Of a stretch of DNA of 7,557 bases, positions 1 to 4,982 are shown one piece after another. Location of the stretch: assembly GCA_046732855.1 (NCBI GenBank), contig JBKPNX010000254.1, forward strand, positions 1 to 7,557. The letters are read 5' to 3'. This DNA comes from JBKPNX01 sp046732855 (GTDB lineage: Bacteria > Pseudomonadota > Alphaproteobacteria > Geminicoccales > Geminicoccaceae). Under the pieces are notes generated by a model that was not told the origin of the DNA, did no database searches, and saw nothing but the letters and a program-made list of their open reading frames with translations. Numbering within the stretch: the first letter of the stretch is position 1; each line of letters starts with the position of its first letter. The position numbers were made by a program, and so were the translations under genes.

Positions 1-402
1 ATGCGCCCCGGCCGCCGGGTGCACCAGGGCGACATCATCGGTCGGACCGGGAGCACCGGCCGCGCCACTGGGCCGCATCTCCATTACGAGGTCCTGGTCG
101 CCAACCGTCAGATTGACCCCCTCGCCGTCCGCCCCATCATCAACGCGCACGCGCTTATGCGGCCCGGGTCCGTGCTCCAAGGCCCCGCCACCGAGCTCGG
201 TATTGGCGGGCCCGCAACGACGATCGCCGCGAACACCGAGCCCGGTGATCGGGTCGAGTCGGAAGCTCACGCGCTTCGGGCCCTGCCGCTCGACGTCGAT
301 GGCGGGATGATTCGGATCGATGATCTGCTCAGACAAGATCCTGGTGCTCCTGCGCCAGGGGCACGCAAACGCCATCGTCGGGGAGACCGGCGCAGGCAAT
401 GA
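1..402 (+). CDS. M23 (LytM-type) peptidase, C-terminal part, 5' truncated by the window edge
   Basis: This is the last part of a peptidoglycan-hydrolase-like zinc metallopeptidase of family M23. The frame is open from base 1, so the visible ATG is probably internal. Residues 2-30 match the end of the catalytic domain: a V-x-x-G-D-I-I-G turn, then G-S-T-G-R-A-T-G-P, then the H-L-H-Y-E motif at residues 26-30, whose second His (H28) is normally a zinc ligand. The other ligands (the H-x(3)-D region) would lie upstream of the window. About 90 residues follow the domain. The last 15 or so are strongly basic and low in complexity, so the C-terminus may be frayed or altered by a frameshift. Proteins of this family act in the periplasm or at the cell surface on peptide cross-links. 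It is separated from the zinc genes by about 130 bases and is probably not part of them. The family call is firm; substrate and activity cannot be judged. Confidence 0.85.
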   Translation: MRPGRRVHQGDIIGRTGSTGRATGPHLHYEVLVANRQIDPLAVRPIINAHALMRPGSVLQGPATELGIGGPATTIAANTEPGDRVESEAHALRALPLDVDGGMIRIDDLLRQDPGAPAPGARKRHRRGDRRRQ

Positions 403-403
403 G

Positions 404-423
404 GACCTGGACTTCTCCAGGTC
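404..423 (+). terminator. Hairpin just after the M23 stop codon, possible weak terminator
   Basis: A perfect 7-bp inverted repeat (GACCTGG at 404-410, CCAGGTC at 417-423) with a 6-base loop begins two bases after the M23 stop. No run of T follows on either strand, so it is not a classical intrinsic terminator. It could mark the 3' end of the M23 transcript or be chance. Confidence 0.3.
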
Positions 424-466
424 GTGGACCGAGCAAACCCTCATCCCTGCCTCCCAAGGTGCATGG

Positions 467-495
467 TTGTGAGCAGATTGAGAATGCCGTAGGCT
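467..495 (+). promoter_or_regulatory. Weak candidate promoter for the first zinc gene train
   Basis: TTGTGA (467-472, 4 of 6 to the -35 consensus) and TAGGCT (490-495, 3 of 6 to the -10 consensus) are separated by exactly 17 bases. The pair lies about 35 bases before the GTG at 530. The -10 match is poor and this is a suggestion only. An alternative -35, TTGAGA at 478-483, has no partner at the right distance. Confidence 0.2.
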
Positions 496-529
496 GTACC
501 CGAACGCAGGGTGGGGCGGGATCCACGGA

Positions 530-847
530 GTGGCCACAGCGACCCTGAGCACGCGGCTTGTTGCCATCTGTCTTGGCGCCGCGCTGACGTTCGCCCAACT
601 AATCTGCGCCGTCCACAAAGCCGAAGCGTTGGCTCACAAGCCGGGCGAGGTCTGTGACCTGTGCCTGTCTCTGGCCAACGTCGATCATGCCCTGGTCGAT
701 GTCGCCCCGCCGCCGCCGGCGCACGGCCGGCCAGTGCTCAATCACGGACCCGACGCGCGGGTCTTCCACGCCACTCTGGTGCGGGAGCTACGTGCCCGCT
801 CACCCCCTCCCGCCATCGAGGCTGATTCCGGTCACTTGATAAACTGA
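530..847 (+). CDS. Small exported or membrane-anchored protein with a CxxC motif (DUF2946-like)
   Basis: This frame encodes 105 residues from a GTG start. The frame is open back to 482, but 530 gives the most sensible N-terminus; no strong Shine-Dalgarno sequence is visible. Residues 9-27 form a hydrophobic segment after one Arg, consistent with a signal peptide or N-terminal anchor. The exported part has H36, C42-x-x-C45 and H53, a spacing that could bind a metal ion or heme-free copper/zinc. A Pro-rich stretch (59-64) follows, then a poorly conserved-looking tail. Short proteins with a His-x(n)-CxxC segment after a hydrophobic N-terminus resemble DUF2946; that assignment is from general appearance and is uncertain. 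It lies 69 bases upstream of zrgA on the same strand, so it may head the zinc train, possibly as a periplasmic metal-handling protein (inference). Confidence 0.6.
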   Translation: MATATLSTRLVAICLGAALTFAQLICAVHKAEALAHKPGEVCDLCLSLANVDHALVDVAPPPPAHGRPVLNHGPDARVFHATLVRELRARSPPPAIEADSGHLIN

Positions 848-872
848 CCGACGAAGGGCGCGTGCGGCTGCC

Positions 873-911
873 GTGACCGCCTGCCTTCGACGGTCACACA
901 TCGGAAGGCAG
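873..911 (+). promoter_or_regulatory. Candidate RNA pseudoknot covering the zrgA ribosome-binding site
   Basis: Two perfect inverted repeats interlock. GTGACCG (873-879) pairs with CGGTCAC (891-897). CTGCCTTC (881-888), inside the loop of the first, pairs with GAAGGCAG (904-911). The pairings cross, giving an H-type pseudoknot with stems of 7 and 8 bp and joining segments of 1, 2 and 6 bases. The 3' arm of the second stem contains the GGAAGG Shine-Dalgarno (903-908) of the gene starting at 917. Pairing is seen directly; folding and a regulatory role are inference. Confidence 0.4.
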
Positions 912-916
912 TCGCG

Positions 917-1486
917 ATGAAGACCGTCACCCTGTGCATTCTGGCATTATCCCCGATCGGGATCGCCCTGGCCGGTGAGGCTGAACACCGTGAGCACGGC
1001 GCTCACGTCCACGGCGTGGCCGAGCTGAATGCGGCTCTGGATGGCAACGTGCTCTGGATCGAGCTGAACAGCCCGGCCATGAACATCGTGGGCTTCGAAC
1101 ACGCGCCTCAGAATACCGAGCAGAAGACGGCCGTGCACGACGCTACCGCGACCTTGAAGGACGGCGCGCGTGTGTTCGCACCCAGTGCGGACGCGGGCTG
1201 TCGGCTTGCGGAAGCGAAGGTGACGACCGACATCGAGCATCCCGGCACCGACCACCACGACGACGCCGACGAGCACGGCGAAGGGAACGAACACGCCGGC
1301 GAGGCGCACTCGGAGTTTCAGGCAAGCTATCGCTTCGAGTGCGCGGCGCCCGATGCGCTGAAGCAGATCGAGGTCCGCCTGTTCGAGCTGTTCCCGGGAA
1401 CCGAGGAGATCGAGGCCCAGGTGATCAGCGGCGCGGGACAGACAGCCGCGGAGCTCACGGCCGCCACCCCAAACCTGCCGCTTTGA
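917..1486 (+). CDS. zrgA: ZrgA family (DUF2796) His-rich periplasmic zinc-binding protein
   Basis: The product has 189 residues. A signal peptide spans residues 1-19, with likely cleavage after A-L-A. The mature protein opens with a His-rich stretch (H24, H27, H30, H32; E-H-G-A-H-V-H-G), the hallmark of PF10986. The body has the family pattern W-I-E-L-x-S-P-A-x-N-I-V-G-F-E-H (residues 47-62). A long His/Asp/Glu-rich loop lies at about 105-131 (H108, H113, H114, H120, H126, H131). C95 and C142 could form a disulfide. The start is fixed by GGAAGG nine bases upstream and by the signal peptide. Known relatives are the V. cholerae ZrgA protein and PA4063 of P. aeruginosa, both linked to zinc shortage. 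It probably binds or buffers zinc in the periplasm and cooperates with the ABC genes that follow; the next start codon is one base after its stop. Metal specificity is inferred. Confidence 0.88.
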   Translation: MKTVTLCILALSPIGIALAGEAEHREHGAHVHGVAELNAALDGNVLWIELNSPAMNIVGFEHAPQNTEQKTAVHDATATLKDGARVFAPSADAGCRLAEAKVTTDIEHPGTDHHDDADEHGEGNEHAGEAHSEFQASYRFECAAPDALKQIEVRLFELFPGTEEIEAQVISGAGQTAAELTAATPNLPL

Positions 1487-1487
1487 A

Positions 1488-2258
1488 ATGATCGGCGCAC
1501 AGGCCACCGCCAAGACGGAGCCGCTGGCGCAGGCGCGGCCCGTACCGCGCAGCGAGCTGGCGGTACAGCTGGAGGACGTCGCCTTTCGCTGGACCGACAA
1601 GAGTCCCTTCGTTCTGTGGATCGAGGAGCTTACGGTGCACTCCGGTGAGCGCATCTTCATCCATGGACCAAGCGGGAGCGGCAAAAGCACGCTGCTCAGC
1701 CTGATCGGCGGCGTGGTCGCCCCTCAGGAAGGCAACGTCTCGGTGCTGGGCGAAAACATCAATCGCCTCTCCGGGCCGCAACGCGACGCGTTCCGGGCCG
1801 ATCACATCGGCTTCGTGTTCCAGCTGTTCAACCTGATCCCCTATCTGTCGGTCGTGGACAACGTCACCCTGCCCTGCGCTTTTTCCAGGCGCAGAATGCT
1901 CAAGGCAGACGGCGCCGGACGGTCGCCGCGGGCCGAGGCGCTGCGCTTGCTCGAGCGCCTGAGCCTCGCGGACGAAGCGCTGCTGCTGCGGCGCGCCACA
2001 GACCTTAGCGTCGGACAGCAGCAACGCGTTGCCGTGGCGCGCGCGCTCATCGGCAGGCCGGAGATCGTGATCGCCGATGAGCCGACGTCTGCCCTCGATC
2101 TCGACCTGCGGCGCGCGTTTCTCGAGCTCCTGATGAACGAATGTCGGAGCAGACAGACGACCCTCATCTTCGTCAGCCACGATCTGACGCTACAAAGCCT
2201 GTTCGATCGTGCGGTCCCGCTGAGCGAGATCAGCGGCGCTCGCTCCGAGCAATATTAG
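1488..2258 (+). CDS. ABC transporter ATP-binding protein, MacB/LolD type (zinc-responsive ZrgA cluster)
   Basis: This is a 256-residue cytoplasmic ATPase with all motifs intact: Walker A G-P-S-G-S-G-K-S-T (60-68), Q-loop F-Q at 111-112, signature L-S-V-G-Q-Q-Q-R (173-180), Walker B I-V-I-A-D-E (193-198), D-loop S-A-L-D (201-204) and switch His H231. The Q-Q-Q-R signature and the F-Q-L-F-N-L-I-P Q-loop are typical of the MacB/LolD/FtsE group, which drives permeases that do mechanical work rather than substrate import. An insert of about 15 residues (133-147, S-R-R-R to S-P-R) lies in the helical domain. It starts one base after the zrgA stop with no clear ribosome-binding site, so translation is probably coupled. 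It is followed after 12 bases by its permease. It corresponds in order to PA4064 of P. aeruginosa (recalled). Confidence 0.92.
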   Translation: MIGAQATAKTEPLAQARPVPRSELAVQLEDVAFRWTDKSPFVLWIEELTVHSGERIFIHGPSGSGKSTLLSLIGGVVAPQEGNVSVLGENINRLSGPQRDAFRADHIGFVFQLFNLIPYLSVVDNVTLPCAFSRRRMLKADGAGRSPRAEALRLLERLSLADEALLLRRATDLSVGQQQRVAVARALIGRPEIVIADEPTSALDLDLRRAFLELLMNECRSRQTTLIFVSHDLTLQSLFDRAVPLSEISGARSEQY

Positions 2259-2270
2259 GGGGACCATCCG

Positions 2271-3530
2271 ATGGCGATCTTCAGGCTCGCCCTCATGAGC
2301 TTGCTCAATCGCCGCTTCACGGCGATCCTTACGGTCCTGGCGATCGCGTCAAGCGTCACCCTGCTGCTAGGCGTCGAGAAAGTGCGCGGCGGCGCGCGAG
2401 AAAGCTTCACCAATGCAATTTCGGGCACGGACCTCCTCGTCGGCGCGCGCGGCGGTGGGGTCAATCTGCTCCTCTATGCGGTGTTTCGGATCGGAAACGC
2501 GACCAACAATGTCTCGTGGGAGAGCTATCAGGAAGTAGCGCGGCACCCCGACGTTGCTTGGACCATCCCCATTTCTCTTGGCGATTCACACAAGGGCTTT
2601 CGCGTCCTGGGTACGAACGAGGATTACTTCGGGCAGTTCCGCTACGGACGCGATCGCCCCTTGGAGTTCGCCGAGGGCAGGCCGTTTGACGATCTATACG
2701 ACGCCGTGCTCGGCGCCGACGTGGCCGCGGCGCTCGATTACGGCCTGAACCAGACGATCGTCGTGGCCCACGGGGCGGGCAAGCTCAACGAGGGTCTCCA
2801 CGCCGACAAACCGTTCCGCGTGGTCGGCATTCTCAAGAAGACCGGCACGCCGGTGGACCGGACCGTGCATATCTCCCTCGCCGGCATGGAGGCGATCCAC
2901 GTCGACTGGCAGGCGGGCGCGCCGATTCCTGGGCTGAAGATCTCCGCCGAGGAGGCCCGTCGCTTCGACCTGCAGCCCAAGGCGATCACCGCCTTCCTGG
3001 TCGGCCTCAAGTCAAAGATCAAGGCGTTCGCGGTGCAGCGCTTCGTCAACGAGTATCGCGATGAGCCGCTGCTCGCGATCCTCCCCGGGGTCGCGCTGCA
3101 GGAGCTCTGGGATCTCTTAGGCGTCGCCGAGCAGGCACTGCTCGCGGTGTCTTCGTTCGTCGTGCTGGTCGGACTGCTCGGCATGGTCACGACCATGCTG
3201 ACCAGCCTCGACGAACGCCGGCGCGAAATGGCCGTTCTGCGTTCGGTGGGCGCGGGGCCGCGCCACATCTTCGGCCTGCTGATGCTGGAATCCGGGTGCC
3301 TGGCGGTCGCCGGCGCAGCCCTCGGCGTGCTGCTCCTGTACGGCCTGCTGGTGATCGGCCAGCCTCTGATCGAGACGCGCTATGGCCTGTTCATCGGCAT
3401 CGGCCGGCCTGGCGCGTGGGACTGGATTCTGCTCGGAATCGTCGTCGCGGCGGGGATCCTCGCCGGCGTCCTGCCGAGCGCGCGTGCGTACCGTCAGTCC
3501 GTCGCCGACGGCATGACAGTGCGGATTTGA
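2271..3530 (+). CDS. ABC transporter permease, FtsX/MacB-like, with large periplasmic domain
   Basis: This 419-residue inner-membrane protein has the MacB/LolC topology: one N-terminal transmembrane helix (about 17-35), a periplasmic domain of about 250 residues (36-285), then three helices (about 286-310, 334-362, 384-406). A cytoplasmic stretch D-E-R-R-R-E-M-A-V-L-R-S-V-G-A (314-328) is the FtsX coupling region that contacts the ATPase. The periplasmic part begins with G-T-D-L-L-V-G-A-R-G-G-G (52-63) and I-G-N-A-T-N-N-V-S-W (74-83), which I associate with the PA4065 group. AGGGGGA overlapping the stop of the ATPase gene is a good ribosome-binding site. Proteins of this design extract lipoproteins, export small molecules or transmit force; none is known to import ions. 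The partner here could be ZrgA or the DUF3299 lipoprotein (inference). Confidence 0.9.
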   Translation: MAIFRLALMSLLNRRFTAILTVLAIASSVTLLLGVEKVRGGARESFTNAISGTDLLVGARGGGVNLLLYAVFRIGNATNNVSWESYQEVARHPDVAWTIPISLGDSHKGFRVLGTNEDYFGQFRYGRDRPLEFAEGRPFDDLYDAVLGADVAAALDYGLNQTIVVAHGAGKLNEGLHADKPFRVVGILKKTGTPVDRTVHISLAGMEAIHVDWQAGAPIPGLKISAEEARRFDLQPKAITAFLVGLKSKIKAFAVQRFVNEYRDEPLLAILPGVALQELWDLLGVAEQALLAVSSFVVLVGLLGMVTTMLTSLDERRREMAVLRSVGAGPRHIFGLLMLESGCLAVAGAALGVLLLYGLLVIGQPLIETRYGLFIGIGRPGAWDWILLGIVVAAGILAGVLPSARAYRQSVADGMTVRI

Positions 3531-3556
3531 CAGGGCATCAGGTGGGGAGAAAGCGC

Positions 3557-4096
3557 ATGACGAGGATAGCCCGCCGCTGGCCTCCCGTCGCCTGGCTGAT
3601 CTTGCTCGCAAGCCTCTTGGCCGGCTGCGACGACGGCGCGAGCACGGCGTCTGTTGCGCTTCAGTGGCAGGATCTCATGCCGACTGACTACCGGCCTAAC
3701 GCGACGCTGGCGCAGATCGACGTCGCGAAGTGGGCCGACAACGACCCGCAGGCCGTGGCCCTGATGGATCAGCTGCGGTCCGAATGGCAGAACGCGCCGC
3801 TGGTCGAGCGGTTCAATGGCCAGATGGTCAGGCTGTCCGGCTACGTCGTGCCGCTGGAGACCGACGGCACGGCGCTCAAGGAGTTCCTCCTCGTGCCCTT
3901 TTACGGCGCCTGTATCCACGTGCCGCCACCTCCGCCCAATCAGACTGTGTTCGTACGCTCCACGGACGGTTTGAGCATCCGGCGCCTGTTCGACACGGTC
4001 GCCGTCACGGGACGCTTCAACGCCGAACGGCGCTCGGGGGAGCTTGCGGATGCAGGCTACGTGCTGGACGCCACTGAAATCGACTTGGTCGAGTAG
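3557..4096 (+). CDS. DUF3299 lipoprotein
   Basis: The product has 179 residues. The frame is open upstream into the permease gene, but the ATG at 3557 is preceded by GGGGAGA and gives a clean lipoprotein signal: basic residues, a hydrophobic core, then the lipobox L-A-G-C with C24 as the lipidated Cys. Two Asp follow the Cys (D25, D26), which in enterobacterial Lol sorting favours retention in the inner membrane; whether that rule holds here is unknown. The mature part shows the DUF3299 (PF11736) pattern: W37-x-x-L, G-Y-V-V-P-L-E (95-101) and F-L-L-V-P-F-Y-G-A-C-I-H-V-P-P-P-P (110-126). C119 and H121 in this block could bind metal. Function is unknown. The gene occupies the place of PA4066 in the P. 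aeruginosa zinc-shortage operon (recalled), so a role beside the MacB-type transporter is likely. Confidence 0.88.
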   Translation: MTRIARRWPPVAWLILLASLLAGCDDGASTASVALQWQDLMPTDYRPNATLAQIDVAKWADNDPQAVALMDQLRSEWQNAPLVERFNGQMVRLSGYVVPLETDGTALKEFLLVPFYGACIHVPPPPPNQTVFVRSTDGLSIRRLFDTVAVTGRFNAERRSGELADAGYVLDATEIDLVE

Positions 4097-4098
4097 CC

Positions 4099-4176
4099 AT
4101 GCAGCATCTGGTTAACGATTGGCGGATTACCGAGTTGGACGCGGCGGTACCAAGCCAGGCGGAGTGGGCGCGATGA
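4099..4176 (+). CDS. Possible 25-residue leader ORF coupled to the DUF1007 gene
   Basis: An ATG two bases after the DUF3299 stop opens a 25-codon frame. Its TGA overlaps the DUF1007 start as ATGA (4173-4176). The product starts M-Q-H-L-V-N-D-W and shows no recognised domain, signal or membrane segment. The ribosome-binding site is weak (a GAG at 4091-4093). The stop/start overlap suggests a translational bridge across the 76-base gap, but it may be coincidence. Confidence 0.25.
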   Translation: MQHLVNDWRITELDAAVPSQAEWAR

Positions 4177-4790
4177 TGCCCGGGGCGTTGCGGCGTGTGG
4201 TCGGTCTGGTCATCGCAGGCTGCGGGCTGGCGTTCGCTTCCGGCGGCCCTGCGGCGGCGCATCCCCACGTCTGGATCACCGCCGTAACCACGTTCCAGTT
4301 CAAGGACCGCATGCTGGTGGGCCTGCGGCACCACTGGGAGTTCGACGAAATTTTCGGCTCCGACGTGATCCACGAACACGACGCCAACCGCAACGGTAAG
4401 CTGGAACGGGCGGAGATCGCATCGATCCAGGCCAACGCCTTCTCCAATCTGCGCGACTACGACTACTTCACCCATGTTCGGGTCACCGGCAAGGACATGC
4501 CGTTGCGCAAAGTCACGGACTTCACGGCGCGCATCGACAAGGGCGTGCTGGTCTACGAGTTCACGATGCCGTTGCCCAAGCCGATCGATCCGGCCGCAAG
4601 CCAGTTCGCAGCGGGGATCTACGATCCCGAATATTTCGTCGAGGTGCTGCTGGACGAGAACGATCCGGTGCACTTCGAGGGGCTGCCAAACAGCGCCTGC
4701 ACCTATGCCATTCAGGAGGACAGCGAGCATCCGATCTATTATGGCCTGGCGAATCCGCTGACCATCCTGCTGAGCTGTGAGACCAGCTGA
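4173..4790 (+). CDS. DUF1007 family periplasmic protein with EF-hand-like loop
   Basis: The product has 205 residues. The frame runs back to a TTG at 4119, but the ATG at 4173 (or the next ATG, 4176) follows GGCGGAG at a proper distance and begins a signal peptide that ends A-A-A before H30. The mature protein starts with H-P-H-V-W-I (30-35), the signature of DUF1007 (PF06226), a family described as a periplasmic component of metal uptake systems. This N-terminal amino-His could be a metal ligand. Residues 70-81 (D-A-N-R-N-G-K-L-E-R-A-E) form a complete canonical EF-hand loop with ligands at positions 1, 3, 5 and 12. In other genomes the family often sits beside NicO/RcnA-type metal permeases; none is in this window, and here it lies between two zinc systems. 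C17 lies within the signal; C176 and C202 could form a disulfide. Confidence 0.87.
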   Translation: MMPGALRRVVGLVIAGCGLAFASGGPAAAHPHVWITAVTTFQFKDRMLVGLRHHWEFDEIFGSDVIHEHDANRNGKLERAEIASIQANAFSNLRDYDYFTHVRVTGKDMPLRKVTDFTARIDKGVLVYEFTMPLPKPIDPAASQFAAGIYDPEYFVEVLLDENDPVHFEGLPNSACTYAIQEDSEHPIYYGLANPLTILLSCETS

Positions 4791-4811
4791 TGTCGGAGCA
4801 CGCAGCGCAGT

Positions 4812-4829
4812 GCAATGTTATAACATAGG
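4812..4829 (+). promoter_or_regulatory. Zur box (zinc uptake regulator operator)
   Basis: The core ATGTTATAACAT (4815-4826) is a perfect 12-bp palindrome and an AT-rich island in GC-rich DNA. It fits the proteobacterial Zur pattern, roughly G-x-x-ATGTTATAACAT-x-x-C, as I recall it. It lies upstream of a complete zinc-type ABC importer, where zinc-loaded Zur would repress. An extra half-site ATGTT (4834-4838) lies downstream and could take part in binding a second dimer. Confidence 0.8.
4816..4824 (+). promoter_or_regulatory. Extended -10 promoter element inside the Zur box
   Basis: TGTTATAAC reads as TG-N-TATAAC, an extended -10 with 5 of 6 matches to TATAAT. No good -35 is seen 16-18 bases upstream. 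The predicted start of transcription, about 4831, is just before the ATG at 4834. Zur bound here would block RNA polymerase directly. Because the element lies within the palindrome, it may only reflect the operator sequence. Confidence 0.4.
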
Positions 4830-4833
4830 TGAT

Positions 4834-4980
4834 ATGTTGCCGCGCGGGGCAAAAGCGCCGGTTAGCAGGTGGGCCAGAACGCCGCTTGCCGCGAGTGCAA
4901 TTGGCAGATCGGCCGTGATCGCCGGGGCTCTTGTTCTTCTGTGGTCGGCGATCGCCTGGGCGCTGGGTTGGTGGGGCTGA
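4834..4980 (+). CDS. Putative 48-residue single-pass membrane microprotein at the head of the zinc importer operon
   Basis: From the ATG at 4834 the frame encodes a basic N-terminal half (R4, K7, R12, R15, R25) followed by a hydrophobic segment at about 26-46 ending A-L-G-W-W-G. This is a credible single transmembrane helix with the N-terminus inside by the positive-inside rule. The frame is open further upstream, but an earlier start would lie before the predicted promoter. AGGTGA ends directly before the ATG, too close to serve it well; the TTG at 4837 would be better spaced. If transcription starts at about 4831, the message would be nearly leaderless. Its stop is two bases before the ATPase start, so it may couple or assist the importer. 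I do not recognise a family; translation is not proven. Confidence 0.5.
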   Translation: MLPRGAKAPVSRWARTPLAASAIGRSAVIAGALVLLWSAIAWALGWWG

Positions 4981-4982
4981 AG

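Larger units (their letters stand above)
403..529. other. Intergenic region between the M23 gene and the zinc gene train
   Basis: There is no convincing gene here. It contains the hairpin at 404-423, the end of a 50-codon ATG frame (320-472) whose product contains a P-loop-like G-E-T-G-A-G stretch, and a weak sigma-70-like promoter at 467-495. I found no Zur-type ATGTTATAACAT palindrome in it, unlike the region at 4815. Confidence 0.5.

Noticed and set aside
511..526. GTGG...CCAC short inverted repeat before the GTG at 530
   Set aside because: It has only four base pairs in GC-rich DNA, easily chance.
947..1690. Long antisense frames, for example 947-1690, 4017-4730, 6152-7096 and 6858-7553 on the minus strand
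   Set aside because: They lie opposite clearly recognised genes, have no domains, and are rich in Arg, His, Gln and Ala as expected from reading GC-rich genes backwards.
2141..2689. Forward frame across the end of the ATPase and the start of the permease
   Set aside because: It is a shadow in another frame; both overlapped genes have complete motifs and their own start signals.
3296..3556. Upstream extension of the DUF3299 frame into the permease gene
   Set aside because: The extension is Arg-rich out-of-frame permease sequence. The ATG at 3557 has a Shine-Dalgarno and begins a proper lipoprotein signal.
4119..4172. TTG start for the DUF1007 protein
   Set aside because: It would place 18 Gly-rich residues before the signal peptide, and the ATG at 4173 has a better ribosome-binding site.
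4773..4788. AGCTG...CAGCT repeat at the end of the DUF1007 gene as a terminator
   Set aside because: The stem is only 5 bp, lies within coding sequence and has no T-run after it.
4869..4982. Upstream start for the importer ATPase at 4869
   Set aside because: The added N-terminus is Arg/Cys-rich and unlike the family, and overlaps the membrane microprotein frame. The GTG at 4983 fits the family N-terminus.
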